Assembly: GCF_014652355.1 (NCBI RefSeq)
Contig: NZ_BMYQ01000011.1
Coordinates: 62,001-126,000, forward strand
Reading direction: 5' to 3'
Length of the DNA stretch: 64,000 nt
From: Gemmobacter lanyuensis
Lineage (GTDB): Bacteria; Pseudomonadota; Alphaproteobacteria; Rhodobacterales; Rhodobacteraceae
Shown: positions 55,985 to 64,000 of the stretch, piece after piece
Layout of the letters: each line of letters starts with the position of its first letter
Position numbering within the stretch: the first letter of the stretch is position 1
Made by a program: the position numbers and the translations under genes
The notes under the pieces: model-generated
What the model was told of the DNA's origin: nothing
The model's input: only the letters and a program-made list of their open reading frames with translations
Databases searched by the model: none

Positions 55985-57112
55985 ATGGACGATTTTACGG
56001 CTGTGAGTTCGATACTCGAAGTTCCCTCGGCTTCGTCGCCGGTACAATTTGAATATCTGAAAAATAGCTCGATACACCAGCTTCCGATCCTTCGGTGGCC
56101 GTATCCAAAGGCCCGCAAGCCTTTGGTGATCGTGATTGTCCTCGACGAGAGTAGAAGAGAGGAAAGCCAAGAAGAAAGGCTGTCTGCATCCAAATTTCTC
56201 CGTGCCATTTTGGATGAGTTCTGCCGCCTTCCAGGCTTCAACGGCATGGCCTACAAGATGCGAAACGCCAATTTTCCTGAAATTGGGAAAATAGGGCAAA
56301 CAAATGGTAATGCATTTGTACGCTTGGCAAGGAGCCCTTGGGCAAAGGAGTTTGGACGCACATCACATGCTGACCGTAGGGTCGACATGGTACTGGTCTG
56401 TTTGGACATCACCGCCAAGGTGGTGGAAACCACACTACACAAGGCCTTTTCAAAGCAACAGGTTAGCCTCGGATGGGGCAGAGAATGGTTCAAACTCGAT
56501 TTCAACTCTTTTTATGAGAAAATTTTAGAGTGGACTGAAAAATTGGATGTTCAAATCTGGCTGGAGCCACAAAAGCCCTTCCTACCAGAATATTTCACGT
56601 CGGCAGACAATGGGCATGCTTTGATCACGGCAATCAAACGCGACAATCCAATCGGAACCTTCTTTGGATTAGGAAAACCCAAATACCTATCTAAGCTATC
56701 AGGAAAATACACTGTTGTTTCGGATGTTTGGCTGCAAGTGCGTTTCAGGTTCCCCAAAGGGGATCTGCCGCAGCCATATTTTGAACTACCCTTTGGTCTC
56801 GACGTAGGGGGAGATTCATACTTAATTAATGAGCTTGGCAAAGTTGAGCCAAACGAGTTTGATATGATCCCTGATCTCATGCATGTTGGGAGAAGGCTTG
56901 AATGTCGCGATCCAAAACAAAAACTTCATCAGGTAGAATTCATAGGTAATATTGGTGACTATGAGATCGATCCGACGAACGACGAGTGGGAGGTCGCAGG
57001 GAAAATATATCGAGTTACGTTTTCGTCATTGGTGCGGATCAGTGAGAGTTTTCAGCGCGATCGGAATGGAAAATGGGAGCGGAGCGGCTCCAAGATCGAC
57101 ACTTTGTACTGA
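55985..57112 (+). CDS. AT-rich unknown gene with a GIY-YIG (T5orf172)-like region
   Basis: This 375-residue protein is from a gene clearly richer in A and T than its neighbours, a sign of transfer. Residues about 85-190 follow the order of the T5orf172/GIY-YIG nuclease-like domain: MAYKMRNANFPEIGKIGQTN where the tyrosine/lysine-IG motif is expected, an RLARS segment, and ETTLHKAFSKQQVSLGWGRE then WFKL. The remaining two thirds (LPQPYFELPFGLDVGGDSYL) is not recognised. It lies 490 bases after the phosphoesterase-AAA gene in the same direction. It may be a nuclease arm of the same island or an independent cargo gene. Confidence 0.5.
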   Translation: MDDFTAVSSILEVPSASSPVQFEYLKNSSIHQLPILRWPYPKARKPLVIVIVLDESRREESQEERLSASKFLRAILDEFCRLPGFNGMAYKMRNANFPEIGKIGQTNGNAFVRLARSPWAKEFGRTSHADRRVDMVLVCLDITAKVVETTLHKAFSKQQVSLGWGREWFKLDFNSFYEKILEWTEKLDVQIWLEPQKPFLPEYFTSADNGHALITAIKRDNPIGTFFGLGKPKYLSKLSGKYTVVSDVWLQVRFRFPKGDLPQPYFELPFGLDVGGDSYLINELGKVEPNEFDMIPDLMHVGRRLECRDPKQKLHQVEFIGNIGDYEIDPTNDEWEVAGKIYRVTFSSLVRISESFQRDRNGKWERSGSKIDTLY

Positions 57113-57294
57113 TCGCCGAGAACATTTCGTCGGCACCTTGGGAAAGGTCGCGCAAGTGTTTCCGCATGAAAAGACTGGTGCTTCCAGCTCAAATCCCGCA
57201 TTGCCGGATGCCTTGCCTGTGCGCCCCAGGACCAGTTCTGCGGTTGTGTGCTGACAGAACGCGCCTGTAACGTAGCGAAGGCAGGGCAGAGGGC

Positions 57295-60200
57295 TTGGGC
57301 GTGCAACTTGGACTGGAACGATTTTTCGACAGCGCGAGCCTTGCGAAGGGCATCGCCTATGCGCGGGAAGGTCGCGTCGTCAAACTCTCCGAGCGCGCGC
57401 CCGATGGCGTCGTGACTGCCGAAGTTGCGGGATCGGGCCGGCAAATCTATGGGGTGCAGCTGAGGCTGACATTCGCCGACAACCTTCGTCTTCTACGGCT
57501 TGGTGGAGCCTGTTCCTGCCCGGTTGGTGCCTTGTGCAAACATATGGCTGCGGCAGCGATCACATGGCACGTCCGCGTAGCCCAAGGGTTGACACCCTTG
57601 CCGGTGGATCAAGGTGAAGAGGTCCCGGCCGCGCCCTCCCGACCTTTGCCCTATCCGGTTACGCAGTGGCTTGAGGCGCTGACGGTCTCTTCCCAAAAGG
57701 GCTCTGGCCCGGCCACGGATTATCCTCCTGCCGTGCGAGATCGGCTGGTTTATGTTCTGGCTGTATCTGCGGGAAAGCCGCAGATCACTGTGATGAAAGC
57801 GACGGTGCAGGCCGATGGGCGGGTCTCGGATCGGGCAACGCGCTATGATGTCGAAAAGCTGAAACGGCAGGATAACCGGCCCCAGTTCATCTTGCGCAAA
57901 GATCTCGAGATTTTGCGCGATCTTGAGGCTGTGGGTGTGCCTGCGAATGGTGGTAGCGGGGTCGGTCATTCGTGGCGCCCAAAATTCCTGGAAGATGGCC
58001 CGCCGGATCTCTTGCCGATCTTGAGCCGTATCGCGGCAACCGGGCGAGGCCGCTGGGAGGAGCGGAACGGGCCGTTCCTGCATGAGGGTGGGCCGCGACG
58101 TGCCGAGTTTCACTGGCAGGGAGAAGAAGGCGGCACTCAGGAACTGCAACTGACCTGCGCCAGCACCGGCGCGCGGCTGGTGGCCTTGCCGCTGGCGACC
58201 CCGGCCTTTGTGGACCCAACCACCGGGGCCTTCGGGCGACTGGGATCTGACATGGACCCTGCGCAATTGCAGGTCCTGATGCGGGCCCCGAAAATTTCGG
58301 CCGAAATCGCCGCAGAAGTGGCAGCACGGTTGTCGGGGTTCTCGGACCATACCATTCCGATGCCGACAGCGATGGGGGTCGAACTGCGGCAGGGCAGAAA
58401 CCCCGTGCCCGTCCTGCGCCTGTTCGGGATTCGCGGTCAGCGTAAATTCGGCGAGGCATGGCGGCAGTGGAAGGAAGCCGTGGTACAGCCCGCGCTGCGA
58501 CTGGCCTTTGACTATGATGGTCAAGTAGCGCCCGCCCGCGGTTCCGAGGCTCTGCGGTTCAAGGAAGGAGACACAATCGTTACCCTCAAACGCGATCTGG
58601 CGGCAGAATTCGCGGCTGTCCAAATGCTTGCAGGGCAGGGTGCCCTCCTCCCAGAAACCCTCGAACATCACAGCTTCGGCAAACAGGCGGAGGCGGCAGA
58701 CCGCGTCTTTGTCGATGGCGAATGGGATCACGAGCTTTTCGATCTGTCAGAGGCCATGACCCCGGCACTGCAATTCCTGGGCGAGGTTGTGCCGGACCTG
58801 TCCGCTGCTGGCTGGCGGGTCGTTGTCGAGGACACCTGGCCCTTCCCGTTGATCGCTGACCCGATTCAGGTGACGGCCCGGATCGGCCAAGGCGACACCA
58901 ACGGTTTCTTTGATTTCGGGCTGATGGTTGAGGCGGGCGGCCAGCGAGCCGACATGGCACCGCTGATCGCGGATATTCTCTCGGCCCTTCCGCCCGACCT
59001 GACCGATGAAGATATCGCAGCGCCGGATTTTGAGGCTTTGGTGGCAGCAACGCCCTGCTACGTGCAGATGCCCGATGGGCGACATGCCCAAGTTGATCTG
59101 CGGCAGCTGACTGACCTTTTGAGGGTCCTGCTTCGCTCTCTGGGCCTCATGACCAAGGTCCACCCGGCGGAAGCAGGCCAGCTTGTCACCTTGGCAGAGG
59201 CCTTGGCGGGCTGCGGCATCCCGTTCCAGGGGGGCAGGGGGTTGTTAGAACTCGGCCAACGCCTGAATGATTTGAAAGCGCAAGCTGCGGTAACTCCGCC
59301 TGCCGGCTTGCGCGCCGTGCTGCGACCGTATCAAGCGATCGGCTATGGCTGGCTGTCGGCCCTGTCGGACACCGGCTTTGGCGGTCTTTTGGCCGATGAC
59401 ATGGGACTGGGCAAGACATTGCAAACCCTGGCCCTTCTGGCCAAATGCCATCTCGAAAAACAGGCGCCAAATCCCAGCCTGCTGATTGTGCCCACCAGTC
59501 TGGCCCGGGCCTGGGCGCGTCAGGCGGCAGAGTTTCTGCCCGATCTCAAAGTTCTGGTCCTGCAGGGCAATACGCGCAAAGGGCTTTTCGATCAGATCTC
59601 CACGTCCCATCTGGTGATATCGACCTATCCGCTTCTGCACAGGGACCATGACATCCTTCTGGCCCGCGACTGGGAACTGGCCATCCTCGACGAGGCGCAG
59701 GCGGTCAAGAACCCGGCCTCGACGGCCGCCAAGCGCATCCGCGACATCCGCGCCCGGATGCGGCTCGCACTGACCGGCACGCCGATGGAAAACACCCTGA
59801 CTGATCTTTGGGCATTGTTCGACTGGCTGGTCCCGGGTCTTCTGGGTGACCGAAAGACCTTCCGTGCGCAGGTCATGCTGCCCATCGAGAAGGAAGGCAA
59901 CACACTGGCCCAAGCCCGCCTCAATCGCCGCATCGAACCCTTTCTTCTGCGTCGCAGGAAGGATCAGGTGGCGCTCGATCTGCCCGCCAAAACCGAAATC
60001 ACCGACCTCATCCCGCTCGGTGCCAAACAGCAGGCGCTGTACGAGACGGTCCGAATGGCGATGGATACCCGCGTGCGTGAGGCCATTGCCAAGCGCGGCG
60101 TTCAGGGAGCGCAGATCACCATTCTGGATGCCCTCCTGCGTATGAGGCAGGTCTGCTGCGATCCCCAGCTTCTGCAGGACGGCCCAGCATCGGTCGACAG

Positions 60201-60726
60201 CGCCAAACGCGAGCGCCTGTTGGAAATGCTGGAATCCCTTGTGCAAGAGGGCCGCAAGGTTCTGGTCTTCTCGCAATTCGTCGAAATGCTACGCCTGATT
60301 GAAGCCGATGTGTCCGCGCGCGGCTGGCGCTACGAGTGGCTGACTGGCGACACCCTTGACCGCGATGGCGCAGTCACCCGGTTCCAACAGGGGTCAGCAC
60401 AGATCTTCCTGATCAGCCTGAAGGCCGGAGGCGTCGGCCTGACCTTGACCGCCGCCGACACGGTGATCCTCTATGACCCCTGGTGGAACCCTGCCGTCGA
60501 GCGCCAGGCCATGGACCGTGCTCACCGCATCGGCCAGACCAAGGCCGTGTTCGTCTACCGCCTTGTTGCCGAAGGCACGGTCGAGGAGGCAATCCTTGGC
60601 CTTCAGACCCGCAAGCAAGCCCTAGCTGACGCGCTCTTTGAAGGAAGATCCACCGAAGGTTTCGCCTTCGATCAGGATGCCATTGCAGAACTGTTCCAAC
60701 CGTTGAAGGCGAGTGGCGACAGCTGA
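57295..60726 (+). CDS. SWIM-domain SNF2-family DEAD/DEAH helicase
   Basis: This 1143-residue protein has an N-terminal SWIM zinc finger (GGACSCPVGALCKHMAAAAI, near residue 70). A long middle region follows, then a SNF2 helicase core: ADDMGLGKTLQTLALL (Walker A), LAILDEAQAVKNPASTAAKR (DEAQ box), ALTGTPMENTLTDLWALFDW and, in the second lobe, LISLKAGGVGLTLTAADTVI and DRAHRIGQTKAVFVYRL. The family remodels protein-DNA or RNA polymerase complexes. It is common in bacterial chromosomes and need not belong to the neighbouring island. TTG 57295 and GTG 57301 are both possible starts behind gagggc. Confidence 0.9.
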   Translation: MGVQLGLERFFDSASLAKGIAYAREGRVVKLSERAPDGVVTAEVAGSGRQIYGVQLRLTFADNLRLLRLGGACSCPVGALCKHMAAAAITWHVRVAQGLTPLPVDQGEEVPAAPSRPLPYPVTQWLEALTVSSQKGSGPATDYPPAVRDRLVYVLAVSAGKPQITVMKATVQADGRVSDRATRYDVEKLKRQDNRPQFILRKDLEILRDLEAVGVPANGGSGVGHSWRPKFLEDGPPDLLPILSRIAATGRGRWEERNGPFLHEGGPRRAEFHWQGEEGGTQELQLTCASTGARLVALPLATPAFVDPTTGAFGRLGSDMDPAQLQVLMRAPKISAEIAAEVAARLSGFSDHTIPMPTAMGVELRQGRNPVPVLRLFGIRGQRKFGEAWRQWKEAVVQPALRLAFDYDGQVAPARGSEALRFKEGDTIVTLKRDLAAEFAAVQMLAGQGALLPETLEHHSFGKQAEAADRVFVDGEWDHELFDLSEAMTPALQFLGEVVPDLSAAGWRVVVEDTWPFPLIADPIQVTARIGQGDTNGFFDFGLMVEAGGQRADMAPLIADILSALPPDLTDEDIAAPDFEALVAATPCYVQMPDGRHAQVDLRQLTDLLRVLLRSLGLMTKVHPAEAGQLVTLAEALAGCGIPFQGGRGLLELGQRLNDLKAQAAVTPPAGLRAVLRPYQAIGYGWLSALSDTGFGGLLADDMGLGKTLQTLALLAKCHLEKQAPNPSLLIVPTSLARAWARQAAEFLPDLKVLVLQGNTRKGLFDQISTSHLVISTYPLLHRDHDILLARDWELAILDEAQAVKNPASTAAKRIRDIRARMRLALTGTPMENTLTDLWALFDWLVPGLLGDRKTFRAQVMLPIEKEGNTLAQARLNRRIEPFLLRRRKDQVALDLPAKTEITDLIPLGAKQQALYETVRMAMDTRVREAIAKRGVQGAQITILDALLRMRQVCCDPQLLQDGPASVDSAKRERLLEMLESLVQEGRKVLVFSQFVEMLRLIEADVSARGWRYEWLTGDTLDRDGAVTRFQQGSAQIFLISLKAGGVGLTLTAADTVILYDPWWNPAVERQAMDRAHRIGQTKAVFVYRLVAEGTVEEAILGLQTRKQALADALFEGRSTEGFAFDQDAIAELFQPLKASGDS

Positions 60727-60904
60727 CCGAGATCATACCGGCGGCGTGCCTTTGGTCTGGCGTCATTTTCTTTTCTGGGGTTGTGGTGCTCCGGGTTGGG
60801 TTCGGGCCAGTCGCCGGGACGGAAGCCGGCTCAGTAGCGGACCTCGACGAAGCCGTGGGTGCGCCTGGCTCTGCGCTTCACACCAGAATTCCCCGAAATC
60901 AAAG

Positions 60905-61774
60905 TCACAGACCACCGCGAAACGCCTTCCTGTAAGCCGTGGGTGTCACACCGCGCGCCTGCCGGAAGCGTCTTGCGAATTCGGCCGCATCGGGGAAACC
61001 GCTATCCTGGGCGATCTGGCCAATGGGCGCTTCGGTCTGTGCCAGCATTTGGCATGCGCGTCCTAACCGCAGCTGCGCGACATAGGCGGTAATCGACATT
61101 CGTGTGCTGCGCTTAAATACCCTCTGCAACTGGCTCTCGGTCAGATGCACGAGGTCGCAGATCGGCCGCAGCCGCAGGGGCTGGTCATAAGTGGCATGAA
61201 GGTGGTCCAGTACCTTTTGCAATCGCAACCTGTCGTGGGGCAGATTGCTAACCAGAACTTCGCCGCTGGCGAGAGGCGTGCGATCCGAGGCAGCCAGTTC
61301 CGCCAAGAGTCCTTGCAGGCCCATCACCTGCTCCAAAGGGGCCAATGCGCCCAGCGACAGGATGCGTGCCCGCAGTCGCCCGGCAGTCTCGGGGGCGAAG
61401 CGCAACCCCCGTCGGGCTTCCGCCAGAAGACCCGCAACCTGGCTCAGTTCGGGAACGAGCCGGATCAGCCCCTCGATCCAGCCTTGCGCAAACCACGAGA
61501 CGACCGCACGGTGCTCGCTGGCACCGCGCAGCAGCTCTTGGGACTGGAATGCGTGAGGCACGTTCGGCGCAATAAGAACCAGATCGCAGTCGTCGTATTG
61601 ACCGACATCATCACCCACGAAGCGCATTCCCCGGCTGCCGACCGTCAGCGTCAGCTCGAACTCGGGATGATAGTGCCAGTTGAACGGGAACTCCGGGAGG
61701 CGGCGATCGAAGACCAGAAGCGAGCGATCCTGCGGGATCGCCACGGTTTCGAAGAAGGGCGGACATATGGGCAT
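60905..61774 (-). CDS. AraC-family transcriptional regulator
   Basis: This 289-residue protein has an N-terminal cupin region (FPFNWHYHPEFELTLTVGSR) and a C-terminal pair of helix-turn-helix motifs (VHLTESQLQRVFKRSTRMS, APIGQIAQDSGFPDAAEFAR then RFRQARGVTPTAYRKAF). It is divergent from the GMC oxidoreductase gene with about 100 bases between starts and probably controls it in response to a small ligand. Confidence 0.92.
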   Translation of the reverse strand: MPICPPFFETVAIPQDRSLLVFDRRLPEFPFNWHYHPEFELTLTVGSRGMRFVGDDVGQYDDCDLVLIAPNVPHAFQSQELLRGASEHRAVVSWFAQGWIEGLIRLVPELSQVAGLLAEARRGLRFAPETAGRLRARILSLGALAPLEQVMGLQGLLAELAASDRTPLASGEVLVSNLPHDRLRLQKVLDHLHATYDQPLRLRPICDLVHLTESQLQRVFKRSTRMSITAYVAQLRLGRACQMLAQTEAPIGQIAQDSGFPDAAEFARRFRQARGVTPTAYRKAFRGGL

Positions 61775-61875
61775 TGCGTGTCCATAAGAATGTAGAGCGC
61801 GGTAATACTACAAGAATGTGCGGTGCCGGGGAATATCGCATCACCCTTCGCCTTGGCATGACAGGGGAAAGGGAG

Positions 61876-63369
61876 ATGAACATGCAGACGATCAAGGCCG
61901 ATATTGCGATCATTGGGTCTGGGGTCGGCGGCTCGGCTGTGGCGCATCAGCTGGTGGGAAGCGGGGCCAAGGTGCTGATCTTGGAGCGCGGGGATTTCCT
62001 GCCAAAAGAGCCGCAAAACAGCGATGCCGAGGCGGTGTTTCTTCAAGCCCGCTACAAGACGCGCGACACATGGACGGATGCCGAGGGTAAGTCCTACCGC
62101 CCGGGGCAGTATTACTATGTCGGAGGTCATACGAAGTTTTACGGCACTGCAATGTTCCGCTTCCGCGAGAGTGATTTCCGCGAGGCGGTTATCGGAAGCG
62201 AGAGTTCGCCCGAGTGGCCCATCTCCTATGAGGATCTGGCCCCATTCTACGCCAAGGCCGAAGCGATTTACGGCGTGCGCGGTCAGGCGGGACTCGATCC
62301 GACCGATCCACCGCGCGAGGCTTTTCCCCATGCCCCTATCCCGCATGAGCCGGTCATTGCTCGTCTTGCCGCGCGACTTGCGGCGCAGGGGCTGCACCCG
62401 TTCCATATGCCCTCTGCCATTGATTACGGCGGAGCCTGCGTGCGCTGCGGCACCTGCGACGCCTTTCCCTGCAGCATAGATGCCAAGGGCGACGCCGAAA
62501 TCCGTGTCCTTCGCCCTCTGCTCAAGCATTCCGACCTACGCTTGGAACGCAGAACCGAGGTAACCCGGCTGATCGCCGATGGTCCGCGGATCGTCGCAGC
62601 CGAAGTGCGGCGTGACGGCGAACAGCTGCGGGTCGAGGCAAGGACTTTCGTCCTTTCGGCTGGCGCGATCAATTCGGCGCTGATCCTATTGCGCTCTGCC
62701 TGCGAGGCGGCACCGGAAGGGCTTGCCAACCGCTCGGGTGTTGTGGGGCGCCATCTGATGAACCACCACCTGACGGGGCTGATGGGTGTCCATCCCCTGC
62801 GGCGTAACGAGACGAAATTCCCCAAGACCCTGTCCGTCAATGATTTCTACCACGGCCTTTCTGATGATCCCGATGCGCGCGGCAATATGCAAATGCTGGG
62901 CAACATCCGCGGAGAGATGATCCGTTCGGCCTATCCTGCCACGCCGCGGATTGTTGCGGATTGGCTGGGGCGACATTCGGTCGACGTTCTGGCTATGTCC
63001 GAAGATCTGCCGAACCCGGAAAGCCGCGTCCGCCTGCGGGGCGATAGCGTCGAAATCGACTATCGCCCCGGGGGCCTGCCTGCGCATGAGCGTTTCGTGG
63101 CCCATGTCCGGGGTGTGTTGCAGCGGGCAGGCTTTCCTCTGGTCCTGCGTCACCGCTTCGGCATTGAGGCGCCCTCTCACCAATGTGGCACGGTGCGGAT
63201 GGGAACAGACCCCAGGAGTTCGGCCCTGGATGCGCTTTGCCGCGCACATGACCATCCGAACCTTTACGTGGTGGATGCTGGCTTCTTTCCCTCCTCCGCC
63301 GCCCTGAACCCCGCCCTGACCATCGCAGCCCAGGCGCTGCGCGTCGGTGCCCATCTGCGCACAATCTGA
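61876..63369 (+). CDS. GMC-family FAD-dependent oxidoreductase
   Basis: This 497-residue protein has an N-terminal FAD-binding Rossmann motif (DIAIIGSGVGGSAVAHQLVG), a cysteine group CVRCGTCDAFPCSIDAKGDA, HLMNHHLTGL and the C-terminal GMC signatures SHQCGTVRMGTDP with YVVDAGFFPSSAALNPALTI. It oxidises sugars, polyols or alcohols in glucose-methanol-choline enzymes. ATG 61876, preceded by gaaaggga, fits the family start. The shikimate-dehydrogenase-like gene follows ten bases later, so the two are probably used in one pathway. Confidence 0.9.
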   Translation: MNMQTIKADIAIIGSGVGGSAVAHQLVGSGAKVLILERGDFLPKEPQNSDAEAVFLQARYKTRDTWTDAEGKSYRPGQYYYVGGHTKFYGTAMFRFRESDFREAVIGSESSPEWPISYEDLAPFYAKAEAIYGVRGQAGLDPTDPPREAFPHAPIPHEPVIARLAARLAAQGLHPFHMPSAIDYGGACVRCGTCDAFPCSIDAKGDAEIRVLRPLLKHSDLRLERRTEVTRLIADGPRIVAAEVRRDGEQLRVEARTFVLSAGAINSALILLRSACEAAPEGLANRSGVVGRHLMNHHLTGLMGVHPLRRNETKFPKTLSVNDFYHGLSDDPDARGNMQMLGNIRGEMIRSAYPATPRIVADWLGRHSVDVLAMSEDLPNPESRVRLRGDSVEIDYRPGGLPAHERFVAHVRGVLQRAGFPLVLRHRFGIEAPSHQCGTVRMGTDPRSSALDALCRAHDHPNLYVVDAGFFPSSAALNPALTIAAQALRVGAHLRTI

Positions 63370-63379
63370 AGGATCAAAC

Positions 63380-64000
63380 ATGAATTTCCTCTTGCCCCTG
63401 ACGGGCTCCTTTGCCCAACCCGCCGCCGAGAATCCCACGGTCGCAATGATCGAGGCGGCCTTCGCCCACCATGGTCTGGATTGGCGCTATCTGAATGTCG
63501 AGGTCGCTCCCGAAGCCCTTGGCGACGCTGTCAAAGGCGCTCGGGCGATGGGATGGCGCGGGTTCAATTGTTCGATCCCGCACAAAGTGGCGGTCATCGA
63601 GCACTTGGACGGGCTTGGCCACTCAGCCGAGATTATCGGGGCGGTCAACACCATCGTCAGGCAGGGCGAACGGTTGATTGGCGAGAACACCGACGGCCGT
63701 GGCTTCGTTGCTGCCCTGCGCGAGGTTATCGACCCCAAGGGCAAGTCAGTGGTCCTGTTTGGTGCCGGTGGAGCTGCGCGGGCGGTAGGGGTTGAAATGG
63801 CGCTGGCCGGCGCGGCGCGGATCGTTGTCGTCAACCGTTCTGCCCGGCGGGGGCAAGAGCTTGCGACCCTCCTAAACGACCGCACACCTACGCAAGCGCA
63901 GTTCGCGCTATGGGACCAGCCCTTCGCTGTGCCGCAAGACACCGATATCGTCATCCATGCAACGTCGGTCGGCCTCTATCCCGACGTCCATGCGATGCCC
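63380..64000 (+). CDS. Shikimate dehydrogenase-like protein, cut by the window end
   Basis: The first 207 residues are present. FLLPLTGSFAQPAAENP is followed by NCSIPHKVAVIEHLDGL with the catalytic lysine, AVNTIVRQGERLIGENTDGR with the substrate-site asparagine and aspartate, and the NADP loop VVLFGAGGAARAVGVEMALA. This is the shikimate/quinate dehydrogenase fold; variants act on quinate or other cyclitols. Its position behind a GMC oxidoreductase and an AraC regulator favours a catabolic paralogue over the housekeeping enzyme. Confidence 0.88.
   Translation, partial: MNFLLPLTGSFAQPAAENPTVAMIEAAFAHHGLDWRYLNVEVAPEALGDAVKGARAMGWRGFNCSIPHKVAVIEHLDGLGHSAEIIGAVNTIVRQGERLIGENTDGRGFVAALREVIDPKGKSVVLFGAGGAARAVGVEMALAGAARIVVVNRSARRGQELATLLNDRTPTQAQFALWDQPFAVPQDTDIVIHATSVGLYPDVHAMP

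Noticed and set aside
57295-60726. SNF2 helicase as a member of a DISARM-type defence set
   Set aside because: It has an N-terminal SWIM finger typical of chromosomal RapA/HepA-like helicases, and no methylase or DrmB-like gene is nearby.

Overview
The window looks like an IS-rich accessory replicon, or an accessory chromosomal region, of a high-GC alphaproteobacterium. A member of the Rhodobacterales such as Paracoccus or Rhodobacter is the best guess, from codon use and from the mix of genes: ribose-type and UgpC-type ABC transporters, an RTX protein, DUF736, and IS5/IS427, IS110 and IS21 elements. I saw no rRNA, tRNA or CRISPR array.

1-7.8 kb: the end of a ribose-type sugar ABC transporter (binding protein tail, ATPase, permease), then a tightly overlapping operon of PxpA (LamB/YcsF), a YcsI-type hydro-lyase, a PxpB-PxpC fusion and a biotin carboxylase with a biotin carrier domain. 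Together the last two have the parts of a split urea-carboxylase-like enzyme, suggesting lactam or amide carboxylation or hydrolysis. 8.0-10.4 kb: a decayed HTH gene, a truncated unknown gene, and an IS110-type transposase gene damaged by an internal deletion and by insertion of an intact IS427-type element.

10.8-23.7 kb: two divergent catabolic operons around a shared control region. To the left are a sugar ABC importer (binding protein, two permeases, ATPase), a PfkB kinase and two unknown proteins. To the right are a SAF-domain NAD(P)-dependent oxidoreductase, E1 alpha and E1 beta of a TPP-dependent 2-oxo acid or acetoin-type dehydrogenase, an E2 with two lipoyl domains and an alpha/beta-hydrolase domain, and a SorC-type regulator. 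A long inverted repeat lies between them. 24.2-26.6 kb: a three-gene set of acyl carrier protein, LpxL-like acyltransferase and AMP-forming ligase, followed by IS debris. 28.1-29.8 kb: an RTX repeat protein. 29.9-32.9 kb: fragments of IS5, IS21 and IS256 elements and a DUF736 remnant.

32.9-43.5 kb: a plasmid backbone block. It has an AbiE-type toxin-antitoxin pair with an operator palindrome, then an operon of HTH protein, ParA/StbB-like ATPase and membrane protein, divergent from a ribbon-helix-helix mobilization protein and a relaxase. This is the same layout as stb-oriT-mob in known mobile plasmids. The tail of the relaxase gene hides two coiled-coil reading frames in another frame, as in ColE1 mbeA/B/D. 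A large helicase with an Fe-S-like cysteine cluster follows. 43.6-46.7 kb: an alanine racemase fragment, an Lrp-type regulator and an arginine/ornithine catabolic pair (ornithine cyclodeaminase, CtlX-like hydrolase). 47-49.8 kb: a truncated LysR gene, a chimeric IS21/IS110 open frame and a decayed IS5-type transposase gene.

49.9-57.1 kb: an island of small regulators, antitoxin remnants, a secreted thermonuclease, three exact 14-bp repeats, and the most unusual locus in the window. One gene encodes a metallophosphoesterase-like protein that has lost nearly all its metal ligands and carries a cysteine cluster. It is translationally coupled to a gene fusing an intact metallophosphoesterase to a Lon/ClpX-like AAA+ ATPase. 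An AT-rich gene with a GIY-YIG-like (T5orf172-type) region follows. This is my candidate for an undescribed system, possibly defensive. 57.3-64 kb: a SWIM/SNF2 helicase, an AraC regulator divergent from a GMC oxidoreductase, and the start of a shikimate dehydrogenase cut by the window end.
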